A stretch of DNA of 56,850 bases from Burkholderiales bacterium. GTDB taxonomy: Bacteria > Pseudomonadota > Gammaproteobacteria > Burkholderiales > Burkholderiaceae_C. The notes under the pieces were generated by a model. The model was not told the DNA's origin. It worked only from the letters and a program-made list of their open reading frames with translations, and made no database searches. The position numbers and the translations under genes are program-made. Within the stretch, counting starts at the first letter, position 1. Each line of letters starts with the position of its first letter. This document shows positions 11,849-20,073 of the stretch, piece by piece. The stretch spans positions 1 to 56,850 of the forward strand of contig JACPUE010000022.1 of assembly GCA_016192425.1 (NCBI GenBank). The letters run 5' to 3'.

Positions 11849-11909
11849 AAAGAAAAAACGGCTCCAGCGCCCGTATTCATTGCGTAAGCAGCTATTATTT
11901 TTATAGCAT
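11849..11909 (+). repeat. Dispersed ~60-bp repeat, copy 2
   Basis: Begins AAGAAAAAACGGCTCCAGCG, has GCGTAAGCAGCTATTA, and ends TTTATAGCAT. It lies in the 244-bp gap between hpnC and sdaA, which otherwise shows no feature. Confidence 0.8.
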
Positions 11910-12034
11910 ACAAGGCACCAGCCAGGCCGCTGCCGCCGCCTGTGCGCGCTGGCGCCTCAGGGAATATGCGCTTGCCAGCGCGCAGCGGCGGCCCCACGCT
12001 GCAGGCCACACAGCTTGCGCACAGCGCACACCCC

Positions 12035-13420
12035 ATGACCGTCAGCGTTTTCGACCTCTTCAAGATCGGCATCGGCCCATCCAGCTCGCACACCGTAGGC
12101 CCCATGATCGCCGCCCGGCACTTTGCCAGCCAGCTCCAGGCGGCGGGCCTGCTGGGCGCCACCCAGCAACTGAACACCGAACTGTTTGGCTCGCTCAGCG
12201 CCACCGGGCGGGGCCACGGCACCGACAGCGCCGTGCTGCTGGGCCTGGCCGGGCACGAGCCCGACCGCATCGACCCCGACCAGATCGCCCCTGCGCTGCT
12301 GGCCATCCGCAGCGGCCAGCAACTGGCCCTGCTGGGCGAACACCCCGTGCGCTTTGTCGAAAAAGAGCACCTCCTGTTCCGCCGCAAAAACCTGCCCTAC
12401 CACCCCAACGGCCTGCGCTTTGCCGCGCTGGACGCGCAGGGCCAGGAACTGCTGGGCGCCGAATACTTCTCGGTGGGCGGCGGCTTTGTCGTCGATGCGC
12501 GCGGCGAGCGCGTGTTCAGCCGCCCCCCCGCGCCGCTGGCCACCGAACCGGTGCCCTACCCCTACGCCAGCGCCACCGAACTGCTGGGCCTGTGCCGCAC
12601 CCACGGCCTGAGCGTGGCCCAGCTGCAGCGCGCCAACGAAGAACACCTGCGCAGCCCCGCCCAGGTGCACGAAGGCCTGGCCGCGCTGTGGCAGACCATG
12701 GCCTCCTGCGTGCAGCGCGGCTGCGCTGCGCAGGGCCACCTGCCGGGGCCGCTGCAGATCCGGCGCCGCGCGGCCGAACTGCAGCACAAGCTCAGCAGCC
12801 AGCCTGAGGCCGCGCTGCGCGACCCGCTGTCCATGCTCGACTGGGTCAACCTGTACGCCATGGCCGTGAACGAGGAAAACGCCGCTGGCGGGCGCGTGGT
12901 GACGGCGCCCACCAACGGCGCGGCGGGCGTGATCCCGGCGGTGCTGCACTACTACGTGAAGTTCATCCCCACCGCCACCGAGGCGGGCATTGCCGACTTC
13001 CTGCTCACCGCAGGCGCCATTGGCGGCATCTACAAGATGAACGCCTCGCTCTCGGGCGCCGAAGTGGGCTGCCAGGGCGAGGTGGGCGTGGCCTGCTCCA
13101 TGGCAGCGGGCGCGCTGGCCGCCGTGCTGGGCGGCACGCCCGCACAGGTGGAAAACGCCGCCGAGATCGGCATGGAGCACAACCTGGGCATGACCTGCGA
13201 CCCCGTGGGCGGGCAGGTGCAGATTCCCTGCATCGAACGCAACGCCATGGGCGCCATCAAGGCCATCAACGCCGCGCGCCTGGCGCTGCGCGGCGACGGC
13301 ACGCACGTGGTGTCGCTGGACCAGGTCATCCGCACCATGGTGCAGACGGGCAAGGACATGATGTCCAAGTACAAGGAGACCTCACGCGGCGGCCTGGCCG
13401 TCAACGTGGTGGAATGCTGA
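12035..13420 (+). CDS. sdaA: L-serine ammonia-lyase (L-serine dehydratase)
   Basis: 461-residue single-chain iron-sulfur serine dehydratase that deaminates L-serine to pyruvate and ammonia in the cytoplasm. The N-terminal domain begins [20 protein letters not shown] and the catalytic domain contains [34 protein letters not shown], and [16 protein letters not shown], which include the cysteines that hold the 4Fe-4S cluster. The ATG at 12035 matches the family start; a longer frame opens upstream but has no support. Monocistronic and convergent with the following gene. Confidence 0.95.
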   Translation: MTVSVFDLFKIGIGPSSSHTVGPMIAARHFASQLQAAGLLGATQQLNTELFGSLSATGRGHGTDSAVLLGLAGHEPDRIDPDQIAPALLAIRSGQQLALLGEHPVRFVEKEHLLFRRKNLPYHPNGLRFAALDAQGQELLGAEYFSVGGGFVVDARGERVFSRPPAPLATEPVPYPYASATELLGLCRTHGLSVAQLQRANEEHLRSPAQVHEGLAALWQTMASCVQRGCAAQGHLPGPLQIRRRAAELQHKLSSQPEAALRDPLSMLDWVNLYAMAVNEENAAGGRVVTAPTNGAAGVIPAVLHYYVKFIPTATEAGIADFLLTAGAIGGIYKMNASLSGAEVGCQGEVGVACSMAAGALAAVLGGTPAQVENAAEIGMEHNLGMTCDPVGGQVQIPCIERNAMGAIKAINAARLALRGDGTHVVSLDQVIRTMVQTGKDMMSKYKETSRGGLAVNVVEC

Positions 13421-13431
13421 AAATTTGCGGC

Positions 13432-14592
13432 CTACCAGCGGTCTGAGCGCATGCGCAATTCCCAACTGCCGCGCCGCAGCTCGTACACGCCCACGGCGGC
13501 GTAGCGCTGCTCGCCTTTCTCGTCCCACTTCATCGAACCGGTGACCGGCGCATAGCCGTTGATGCGGTGCAGCGAAGCCGTCACCTCCTTGGGCTTGACC
13601 GACTTGGCCGCCTGCATGGCAGCGGCCAGCACATGCATGCTGTCGTAGCTGTAATGCCCCCCGTAGGCCGGGGGCATCTTGAAGGCATCGAGGTAGCGCT
13701 CCAAGAACGGGCGCCCGGCCACAAACTCCTTGGCCTCCAGCACCGGCGAGGTGGCAAAAATGCCCTGGATCTGCCCCGCCGCCTTGACCATGTCGGTGGT
13801 CTTGACCGTGTCGCCCCCCAGCAGGCGGACGTTGGTGTAGTCGATCTTGGCCAGCGCCGCAATCAAGGCCACGGCCTGGAAGTCGTTGAGCGTAGAGACG
13901 ATGACCCCCACCTTCTCGGCCTTGATCTTGGCGGCCAGTTCGTCAAAGGCCACGGTCTTGTCATCGAAAGACTGGCGCAGCACGATCTCGCGCTTTTCCG
14001 CCTTGAGCTGCTCGACGGCGCCATCGGTCAGGCCCTTGCCGTAGGGCGTGCCGTCGTCCAGCGCGGCATAGCGCGCCTCGCCAAACTGCGACGCCGCAAA
14101 CGAACCGATGGCCCGGGCCTGCAGGTTGTCGTTGGCCACCATGCGGAAGGTCGTCTCGTGCCCCAGTTGGGTGAACTTGGGGTTGGTGGAAATAGCGATC
14201 TGCGCAATGCCCGCCGCCGCATAAATGGGCGCGGCCTCGATGCTGACGCCCGAGTTCAGGTGCCCAATGACGGCCACCACCCCGGCATCCACGAGTTGCT
14301 GCGCCACGGCCTTGCCCGTGGCCGCATCGGCCTTGTCGTCCAGCGACATGACCTCCAGCGTGACGCGCTTGCCGTCGATGCTGAAGTTGCCCTTGTTCAG
14401 CTCATTCACGGCCAGTTGCACACCATTGAGCAAATCCTTGCCCAGCGCACTGAGCGGGCCGCTCAGCGGCTGCGCAACGCCGATCTTGACGTTGTCGGGG
14501 ATATTGCCGCAGCCGGTGAGCAGGCCGCCCGCAGCCCACGGCGCCAGGGCCAGACCGGCAGAAAAACGGCGCCGGTTCAATGGTTGGATCAT
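13432..14592 (-). CDS. ABC transporter substrate-binding protein, branched-chain amino acid/urea type
   Basis: 386 residues. The N-terminus has RRR followed by a hydrophobic stretch and LLTGC, so it is an exported lipoprotein, possibly Tat-dependent. The mature part begins KIGVAQPLSGPLSALGKDLL, the type I periplasmic-binding fold of LivJ-like proteins, and continues with VAVIGHLNSGVSIEAAP. No permease or ATPase genes are nearby, so it either partners with a remote transporter or acts as a sensor. It sits between sdaA and nasT, so an amino-acid or nitrogen-related ligand is plausible but not shown. Confidence 0.85.
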   Translation of the reverse strand: MIQPLNRRRFSAGLALAPWAAGGLLTGCGNIPDNVKIGVAQPLSGPLSALGKDLLNGVQLAVNELNKGNFSIDGKRVTLEVMSLDDKADAATGKAVAQQLVDAGVVAVIGHLNSGVSIEAAPIYAAAGIAQIAISTNPKFTQLGHETTFRMVANDNLQARAIGSFAASQFGEARYAALDDGTPYGKGLTDGAVEQLKAEKREIVLRQSFDDKTVAFDELAAKIKAEKVGVIVSTLNDFQAVALIAALAKIDYTNVRLLGGDTVKTTDMVKAAGQIQGIFATSPVLEAKEFVAGRPFLERYLDAFKMPPAYGGHYSYDSMHVLAAAMQAAKSVKPKEVTASLHRINGYAPVTGSMKWDEKGEQRYAAVGVYELRRGSWELRMRSDRW

Positions 14593-14709
14593 GCTGAAAA
14601 CTCCGTCGGTTGAATAGGTAATGTGACAGGGGTATATCGGAGCCCGACAAAATCCCCTACCGGGTAAGCCCCAGCATTAGTTACTTTCAGGCGCCGCAAG
14701 GGCTACAGA

Positions 14710-14724
14710 CGCACAAAAAGAGTG
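14710..14724. promoter_or_regulatory. NtrC-type dyad upstream of nasT
   Basis: GCAC-N7-GTGC (14710-14713, 14721-14724) with flanking C and A matches the NtrC-binding pattern. It is 43 bp upstream of a sigma-54-like element and about 58 bp from the nasT start. Confidence 0.5.
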
Positions 14725-14752
14725 CAAAACCCGGTGCGCTACACCCCTTGTG

Positions 14753-14768
14753 ATGGCATGGTTGTTGC
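14753..14768 (+). promoter_or_regulatory. Sigma-54-like -24/-12 element before nasT
   Basis: TGGCAT-N5-TTGCT has the invariant GG (14754-14755) and GC (14766-14767) at the exact 12-bp offset. Transcription would start near 14779, leaving almost no leader before the ATG at 14782, so either the transcript is near-leaderless or the match is fortuitous. Confidence 0.4.
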
Positions 14769-14781
14769 TGCAGATGCGGAC

Positions 14782-15408
14782 ATGAACGAGACGCTGCGCA
14801 TTGTGGTGGTGGCGCCCGACCTGGCCATCACCAACCCCGACGACCAACACGCCGCGCGCCTGGCGGCACGCTCGCGCATGCTGCGCATCGGCCTGCTGGA
14901 AAACAACTACAACCTCGTGGCCGCCATACCGGCCGACACCTTTCTGGCCGAACGGCTGGCGCAACTGCAGCCCGACCTCATCATCGTGGACAGCGAAAGC
15001 GAAGCCCGCGACGCCCTGGAGCACGTGGTGCTGGCCACCCGCGAGGCCCCCCGCCCCATCGTCATGTTCACCAACGACGAGGATACCACCCACGTCAAAG
15101 ACGCCGTGGCCGCAGGCGTGTGCGCCTACATCGTGGCCGGGCTGGCGCCCCAGCGCATCCGCCCCATCCTGGCCGTGGCCATGGCCCGCTTTGCCCACGA
15201 ACAGGCCCTGCGCGCCGAACTGGCCGACGCCAGAACCGAACTGCAGGACCGCAAGGCCATCGACCGCGCCAAGGGCCTGCTCATGCAGCGCCAGGGCCTG
15301 AGCGAACAGGCCGCCTACGAAAAACTGCGCAAAACCGCCATGGACAAAGGCCTGAAACTGGGCGAAGTGGCGCGGCGCATGCTGGAGATGGTGGATTTGC
15401 TGGGGTAG
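14782..15408 (+). CDS. nasT: NasT, ANTAR-domain antitermination regulator of nitrate assimilation
   Basis: 208 residues. A receiver-like domain (LRIVVVAPDL, PDLIIVDSESE) is followed by a coiled-coil linker and a C-terminal ANTAR RNA-binding domain with the signature DRAKGLLMQRQGLSEQAAYEKLRK. NasT proteins bind two-hairpin leaders and prevent termination, normally held inactive by the nitrate sensor NasS. No separate nasS gene is present here; the NrtA-like binding protein downstream is the closest homolog type. The leader upstream of nrtA (16637-16768) is the obvious target. Start chosen at MNETLRI; an in-frame ATG eight codons earlier overlaps the promoter element. Confidence 0.92.
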   Translation: MNETLRIVVVAPDLAITNPDDQHAARLAARSRMLRIGLLENNYNLVAAIPADTFLAERLAQLQPDLIIVDSESEARDALEHVVLATREAPRPIVMFTNDEDTTHVKDAVAAGVCAYIVAGLAPQRIRPILAVAMARFAHEQALRAELADARTELQDRKAIDRAKGLLMQRQGLSEQAAYEKLRKTAMDKGLKLGEVARRMLEMVDLLG

Positions 15409-15489
15409 CCAAGGGCCGCCATATGTCGCCATTTATGAAAAATGAGAACACGTTTCGTTGACGTGTCGCCGTCAGCGACATAAGCTGCC

Positions 15490-15514
15490 AACCTGTCGAT
15501 AAAACAGGTTTTTT
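15490..15514 (+). terminator. Probable terminator after nasT
   Basis: Stem AACCTGT/ACAGGTT with a 7-nt loop, followed by TTTTTT overlapping the arm. It lies 80 bp after the nasT stop. Between the two, TATGTCGC (15422-15429) and GCGACATA form a separate inverted repeat around an A/T-rich stretch. Confidence 0.55.
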
Positions 15515-15871
15515 GCGCCGTGGCTGCTCTTCATGCTGCAGGCCGTGGCCGATACGTCGAAATGGACCACAGGCAAGATCGCCGCCATCCGCGCACTGGC
15601 CGAACACACCACGGAGCATGTGCGCACCCGCCTGCCCAAGATCTACACCCGCGAACTGGTGGATGTGATCTTCGAGCAGCCCTATTGCCGCATCGGCAAC
15701 CTGGTGGACAAAGGCATTGCCCAACGCCAGGCCGCTTCGCGCTATCTGCACGACCTCGCCACCCTCGGCGTGCTGCGCGAAATGCCGTTTGGCAAAGAAA
15801 AACTCTTCATCCACCCCAAGCTCATGCAACTGCTCAGCCGGGACAGCAACCAATTTCAGCCGTACACCTGA
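15503..15871 (+). pseudogene. Fic family protein, C-terminal remnant
   Basis: The reading frame holds only the C-terminal linker and winged-helix part of a Fic (filamentation induced by cAMP) protein: PWLLFMLQAVADTSKWTT, then YTRELVDVIFEQPYCRIGNLVD and a final KLFIHPKLMQLL. The catalytic HPFxxGNGR motif and the whole AMP-transferase domain are missing, and a stop lies at 15500 just before homology begins. The fragment is therefore a truncated remnant. An internal ATG at 15533 could still give a 112-residue DNA-binding-like peptide. Confidence 0.75.
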
Positions 15872-15902
15872 GCGCGCCAAGCAAACCATCCCCCCCACAG
15901 CG

Positions 15903-16245
15903 CCATACGCTACCGTGCGCCGGCCAGCCTGGCGTTCAACCCAAGGACAAAATGCAGACCTGCTGGGCCCGCCGCCTGTGCCATCGGCATGTGGAACTGC
16001 CCCGCCACACCCTGCCCTCGCCCCAGGCCTTCGCCACCGCCGCGCTGGCCGGCATGGGCTGGGGCATGCAGCTGGAAGTGCTGGTGGCCGACCATCTGAA
16101 GGACGGCACGCTGGTCAAGCTGGTGCCGGATACGCCGCTAGATGTGCTGCTGTATTGGCAGCAGGCGCGGGCGGCTTCGGGGGTGTTGGAGGGGTTGAGC
16201 CGGGTGGTGTTGGGGGCGGCACGCGGGGTGCTACGGGCGGCTTGA
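15903..16245 (+). pseudogene. LysR-family (ArgP-like) regulator, C-terminal remnant
   Basis: The last ~110 residues of an ArgP/IciA-type LysR regulator are recognisable: RYRAPASLAFN in one frame, then KDKMQTCWARRLCHRHVELP, SPQAFATAALAGMGWGMQ and TPLDVLLYWQQARAASGVLE in another. One base is missing around 15940, which separates the two frames, and the N-terminal DNA-binding helix-turn-helix is absent. It follows the Fic remnant directly, so the two mark a degraded segment between nasT and its likely target operon. Confidence 0.75.
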
Positions 16246-16497
16246 AAACCACTAAGAAGGGAATGGCGGCATCAGGCTGGTAGCGGTGCATTTCGGACCG
16301 ACCGTTCGTCGGACCAAGTCCGAGCGAGTCAGTAACTGGTAGAGGGCCGAAAGCGTGAGATCGGTCGGAGCGAGCCGAACGACTGTAACCGCTGCAAAGC
16401 GGCCCCTTGGTCTGGGCAGCCACGCTCACGCTCAAGCAGAGTGCAAGTTCCTATCCACCCAGCGCACAACTCCACTCCCGCGCGCCCATGGTGCACC
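16246..16497. other. Intergenic stretch without recognised gene
   Basis: About 250 bp with no credible coding frame. It contains imperfect palindromes such as CCGAC/GTCGG around 16298-16312 and mixed GC-rich sequence. No function can be assigned. Confidence 0.5.
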
Positions 16498-16512
16498 GCA
16501 CAACCCCGGTGC
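16498..16512. promoter_or_regulatory. NtrC-type enhancer site of the nrt operon
   Basis: GCAC (16498-16501), seven bases, GTGC (16509-16512) match the NtrC dyad exactly. A further palindrome GGTGCACC overlaps it upstream. The centre is about 107 bp upstream of the -24 GG of the sigma-54 promoter, a normal enhancer distance. Confidence 0.6.
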
Positions 16513-16610
16513 ATCCCCGCACGCATCATTTCAGGCCAAATCAGCCCGCAACGCCCTAGAACAGGGCGCCACCAGCTCCCCCTTTCATAGCAACCCCAGC
16601 TTTCCAAAGC

Positions 16611-16626
16611 TGGCACAAGCCTTGCA
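16611..16626 (+). promoter_or_regulatory. Sigma-54 promoter of nrtABC
   Basis: TGGCAC-AAGCC-TTGCA is a full -24/-12 match with GG at 16612-16613 and GC at 16624-16625. The start site would be near 16637, giving a leader of about 158 nt before nrtA. Activation would need NtrC or a related enhancer protein. Confidence 0.8.
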
Positions 16627-16636
16627 TTGATGGTTT

Positions 16637-16768
16637 CAACCCCCTCGGGGGTGACCACGGCGGTGCCACCCAACGGCGGGTGGCGGCCACCGGGAACCGG
16701 ACAAAGGCGTCCCCACCCTGCGCATGCGGCCCCTGGCTGGCGTGCGCAGCGTGAGGACGCCTTTTTTT
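16637..16768 (+). ncRNA. NasT-responsive (ANTAR) leader of the nrt operon
   Basis: The predicted transcript begins with a hairpin ACCCC-CTCG-GGGGT (16639-16652). A second stem follows, GCCACCC-AACGGC-GGGTGGC (16665-16684), whose six-base loop has A at position 1 and G at position 4, the ANTAR target features. An intrinsic terminator closes the leader before nrtA. The first hairpin does not show the hexaloop, so the classical two-hairpin motif is only half convincing. The 3' arm GGGTGG can alternatively pair with CCACCC at 16713-16718. Confidence 0.6.
16704..16768 (+). terminator. Leader terminator before nrtA
   Basis: AAGGCGTCC (16704-16712) pairs with GGACGCCTT (16755-16763) around an inner CTGCGCA/TGCGCAG stem, followed by seven T (16762-16768). 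It lies 27 bp before the nrtA ATG, so transcription must read through it to express the operon. Confidence 0.8.
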
Positions 16769-16794
16769 GTTTTTCACGTTGCAAGGGGAGCCCC

Positions 16795-18050
16795 ATGACC
16801 GATGTTTTGAAAACCAGCCTCAACCGCCGCACCGTGCTGCAGGCCGCCACCGTGGGCGCCGTGGGAGTGAGCCCCGCGCTGCGGGCGCTTGTCCATGCCC
16901 AGGGTTCGGACGCGCCCGAAAAGAAGGAGGTCAAGATCGGCTTCATTCCGCTGACCGACTGCGCCAGCGTGGTGATGGCCTCGGTGCTGGGCTTCGACAA
17001 GAAGTACGGCGTGACCATCATTCCCACCAAGGAGGCGAGCTGGGCCGGTGTGCGCGACAAGCTGGTGAATGGCGAGCTGGACTTTGCCCATGTGCTCTAC
17101 GGCCTGGTGTACGGCGTGCACCTGGGCACGGCCGGGCCGAAGAAGGACATGGCGGTGCTGATGAACCTGAACCACAACGGCCAGGCGATCACGCTCTCCA
17201 AGGCCCTGGCCGACAAGGGCGCGGTGGACGGCCCCTCGTCGCGGCGCTGATGGCCAAGGAGAAGCGCGAATACACCTTCGCGGGCACCTTCCCCACGGGC
17301 ACGCACGCGATGTGGATGCACTACTGGCTGGCGGCGGCGGGCATCAACCCGCTGTCGGGCGCCAAGCTGATCACGGTGCCGCCCCCGCAGATGGTGGCCA
17401 ACATGCGCGTGGGCAACATGGACGGCTTCTGCGTAGGCGAGCCCTGGAACCACCGCGCCATCATGGACGGCATCGGCATCACGGCCAACACCACGCAGGA
17501 CATCTGGCAAGACCACCCCGAGAAGGTGCTGGGCACCTCGGCCGAGTTTGTGAAAAAGTACCCCAACACCACGCGCGCCGTGATGATGGCGGTGCTGGAG
17601 GCGAGCCGGTGGATTGATGCGAGCCTGTCGAACAAGGCCAAGATGGCCGAGACGGTGGCGCAGAAGTCTTACATCAATACCAGCGTGGACGCGATCAACC
17701 AGCGCATTCTGGGCCGCTACAGCAACGGCGTGGGTGGCGGCCTGGGCAAGACCTGGGACGACCCCAACCACATGAAGTTCTTCAACGATGGGGCGGTGAA
17801 CTTCCCCTACCTGAGCGATGGCATGTGGTTCCTCACGCAGCACAAGCGCTGGGGCCTGCTCAAGAGCCACCCCGATTACCTGGCCGTAGCCAGGCAGGTG
17901 AACCAGATCGACCTGTACAAGTCCGTCGCCAGCGCGATGAAGATCAGCGTGCCCAAGGAGGTGCTGCGGACAGCCAAGCTGATCGACGGCGTGGTGTGGG
18001 ACGGCAAGGACCCCGCCAGGTACGCCGACGGTTTCAAGATCAAGGCCTGA
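16795..18050 (+). pseudogene. nrtA: NrtA-type nitrate ABC transporter binding protein, frameshifted
   Basis: Starts at ATG 16795 behind AAGGGGAG. A twin-arginine signal (LNRRTVLQAATVGAVGV) is followed by KIGFIPLTDCASVVMASVLG, the CmpA/NrtA family. The frame breaks at about 17238: it reads DGPSSRR and stops at 17250, while homology continues in another frame with ALMAKEKREYTFAGTFPTG, PPPQMVANMRVGNMDGFCVG and on to 18050. Adding one C after 17238 gives DGPSLAALMAKEK, the expected family sequence, so a single base has been lost in the genome or in the read. If real, nitrate binding by this ABC system is lost; NarK could compensate. First gene of nrtABC, behind the sigma-54 promoter and NasT leader. 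Confidence 0.88.
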
Positions 18051-18096
18051 AACCACGGCTTTCGTCACCCATCTTTTCGACCCACCGGAGATCACC

Positions 18097-19041
18097 ATGG
18101 TCAGCGCCGTTTTTTATGTACCGCTGGAGCCCACGCCAGCCAAAGCGTTTGATGCTACTAAAAGTATAGCTACTAGCGCCCTATCTACGGGCGATACAGC
18201 CAAAAATACCTCAAGTCCATCCGCAGCACCTACCCTGGCCCGGCGCGATGCTGGGGCGCTTTCGCGCGCCTTCTGGCAGAACGTGCTGCCGCCCGTGCTG
18301 GGCCTGGGGCTGCTGGTGGGGCTGTGGGCGCTGGTGTCGGCCAGCACGGGCCGCAGCATTCCCACGCCTTACGAGACCTGGCTGCAGGCGGTGGAGGTGT
18401 TCAGCAACCCCTTCTACCGCAACGGCCCCAACGACCAGGGCGTGGGCTGGAACGTGCTGGCCTCGCTGCAGCGCGTGGCCGCGGGCTTCGGGCTGGCGGC
18501 GCTCGTGGGCATTCCGGCGGGCTTTGCCATCGGGCGCTTCGCCTTCCTCTCGCACATGTTCATGCCCGTAATCAGCCTGCTGCGGCCGGTCTCGCCGCTG
18601 GCGTGGCTGCCCATCGGGCTGCTGGTGTTCAAGGGCGCCAACCCGGCCGCCATCTGGACCATCTTCATCTGCTCCATCTGGCCCATGGTCATCAACACCG
18701 CCGTGGGCGTGCAGCGCGTGCCGCAGGACTACCTGAACGTGGCCCGCGTGCTCAACCTGAGCGAGTGGAAGGTACTCACCAAGATCCTGTTCCCCGCCGT
18801 GCTGCCCTACATGCTGACCGGCGTGCGCCTGGCCGTGGGCACGGCATGGCTGGTGATCGTTGCGGCCGAGATGCTGACGGGCGGCGTGGGCATCGGCTTC
18901 TGGGTGTGGGACGAGTGGAACAACCTCAACGTCAAGAACATCATCATCGCCATCTTCGTGATCGGCATCGTCGGGCTGCTGCTCGAAGCGGCCCTGGTCA
19001 AGCTGGCCACGGCCTTCACATTCGAGGAGGTGAAATCATGA
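18097..19041 (+). CDS. nrtB: Nitrate ABC transporter permease NrtB
   Basis: 314-residue inner-membrane permease of the NrtB/CmpB/SsuC type. After an unusual polar N-terminal segment of about 50 residues come membrane helices and the ATPase-contact EAA-like region around GVQRVPQDYLNVARVLNLSE. The end, MLTGGVGIGFWVWDEWNNLN, is typical of NrtB. The start at 18097 follows CCGGAG. Residues about 19-37 are encoded by a dispersed repeat (18151-18207), so the N-terminal extension is probably acquired. The stop overlaps the nrtC start by ATGA. Confidence 0.93.
   Translation: MVSAVFYVPLEPTPAKAFDATKSIATSALSTGDTAKNTSSPSAAPTLARRDAGALSRAFWQNVLPPVLGLGLLVGLWALVSASTGRSIPTPYETWLQAVEVFSNPFYRNGPNDQGVGWNVLASLQRVAAGFGLAALVGIPAGFAIGRFAFLSHMFMPVISLLRPVSPLAWLPIGLLVFKGANPAAIWTIFICSIWPMVINTAVGVQRVPQDYLNVARVLNLSEWKVLTKILFPAVLPYMLTGVRLAVGTAWLVIVAAEMLTGGVGIGFWVWDEWNNLNVKNIIIAIFVIGIVGLLLEAALVKLATAFTFEEVKS
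18151..18207 (-). repeat. Dispersed ~60-bp repeat, copy 3 (inside nrtB)
   Basis: On the minus strand it contains GGCTGTATCGCCC, a central GGGCGC and AGTAGCTATACTTTTAGTAG. It is in frame within the nrtB N-terminal coding region and adds a Ser/Thr/Ala-rich stretch. Confidence 0.7.
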
Positions 19042-19862
19042 ATGCATCCACCCATCCGTCGTACTCCACCAAGTTCATCGAAGTCCAGGGCGTGGAGCAG
19101 ACCTTCCGCACCGCCAAGGGCCTGTTCCCGGCGCTGCGCGACATTGACCTGACCGTTGCCAAGGGCGAGTTCGTGGCGCTCATCGGGCACTCGGGCTGCG
19201 GCAAGTCCACGCTGCTGAATCTGATCGCCGGGCTGACCACGCCCACCAACGGCGCGCTGCTGTGCGCCAACAAGGAGATCAAGGGCCCGGGGCCGGAGCG
19301 CGCCGTGGTGTTCCAGAACCATTCGCTGCTGCCCTGGCTGACCTGCTTTGACAACGTGTACCTGGCCGTGGAGCGCGTGTTCGGCGCCCGCGAGGGCAAG
19401 GCCCAGCTCAAGGCGCGCACCGACGCAGCCCTGGCCCTGGTGGGCCTGACGCACGCGGGCCAGAAGCGCCCCGGCGAAATCTCGGGCGGCATGAAGCAGC
19501 GCGTGGGCATTGCCCGGGCGCTGTCGATGGAGCCGCAGGTGCTGCTGATGGACGAGCCCTTCGGCGCGCTCGACGCCCTCACCCGCGCCAAGCTGCAGGA
19601 CGAGCTGCTGGAGATCGTGGCGCGCACGCACAGCACGGTGGTGATGGTGACGCACGACGTGGACGAGGCCGTGCTGCTGTCCGACAAGATCGTGATGATG
19701 ACCAACGGCCCGGCCGCGACCATCGGCGAGGTGCTGCACGTGGACTTGCCCCGCCCGCGCTCACGCGTGGAACTGGCCGAGGATGCGCGCTACGTGAACT
19801 ACCGCAAGGCGGTGATCGACTTCCTCTACACGCGCCAGGGGCATGTCGAGAAGGCGGCGTGA
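19038..19862 (+). CDS. nrtC: Nitrate ABC transporter ATP-binding protein
   Basis: 274-residue ATPase of the NrtC/NrtD/TauB group that powers NrtB. Walker A GHSGCGKST, Q-loop VVFQNHSLLPW, signature SGGMKQRVGIARAL, Walker B VLLMDEPFGALD and H-loop VTHDVDEA are all intact. The start codon overlaps the nrtB stop (ATGA), implying translational coupling. It lacks the extra C-terminal NrtA-like sensory domain found in cyanobacterial NrtC, so it equals NrtD in architecture. Confidence 0.94.
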   Translation: MNASTHPSYSTKFIEVQGVEQTFRTAKGLFPALRDIDLTVAKGEFVALIGHSGCGKSTLLNLIAGLTTPTNGALLCANKEIKGPGPERAVVFQNHSLLPWLTCFDNVYLAVERVFGAREGKAQLKARTDAALALVGLTHAGQKRPGEISGGMKQRVGIARALSMEPQVLLMDEPFGALDALTRAKLQDELLEIVARTHSTVVMVTHDVDEAVLLSDKIVMMTNGPAATIGEVLHVDLPRPRSRVELAEDARYVNYRKAVIDFLYTRQGHVEKAA

Positions 19863-19869
19863 TGAGGAG

Positions 19870-20060
19870 CATCCCCCTGAGCGGCTACGCCGCTTCCCCC
19901 TTCTCTCGCCTCGCTACGCGATGCGGGAAGGGGGACGCCGCCAGCGCGGCGGGGCGGCCCTTGCGCGGTGGCCGCTGGCCTGGGCCGCTTTATCGTGCTG
20001 CGCGCAATACGTGGTGCGCTGGCCAAAGGCCAAATGCAAAAGCTCTGGCTTCGCAGCCAG
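19870..20060. repeat. GC-rich palindromic intergenic element
   Basis: Between nrtC and the CBS gene there is no coding frame with support. The sequence has long imperfect palindromes: CCCCCTTCTCTCG against CGGGAAGGGGG (about 19897-19934) and GCCGCC/GGCGGC stretches after it. Elements of this look are common between genes in Comamonadaceae, and the main stem may terminate the nrt transcript. Confidence 0.5.
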
Positions 20061-20073
20061 GGCCTTTTGGCGT

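Noticed and set aside
18097-18250. nrtB as a pseudogene because of the repeat insertion
   Set aside because: The frame stays open through the repeat and all later conserved regions are intact.
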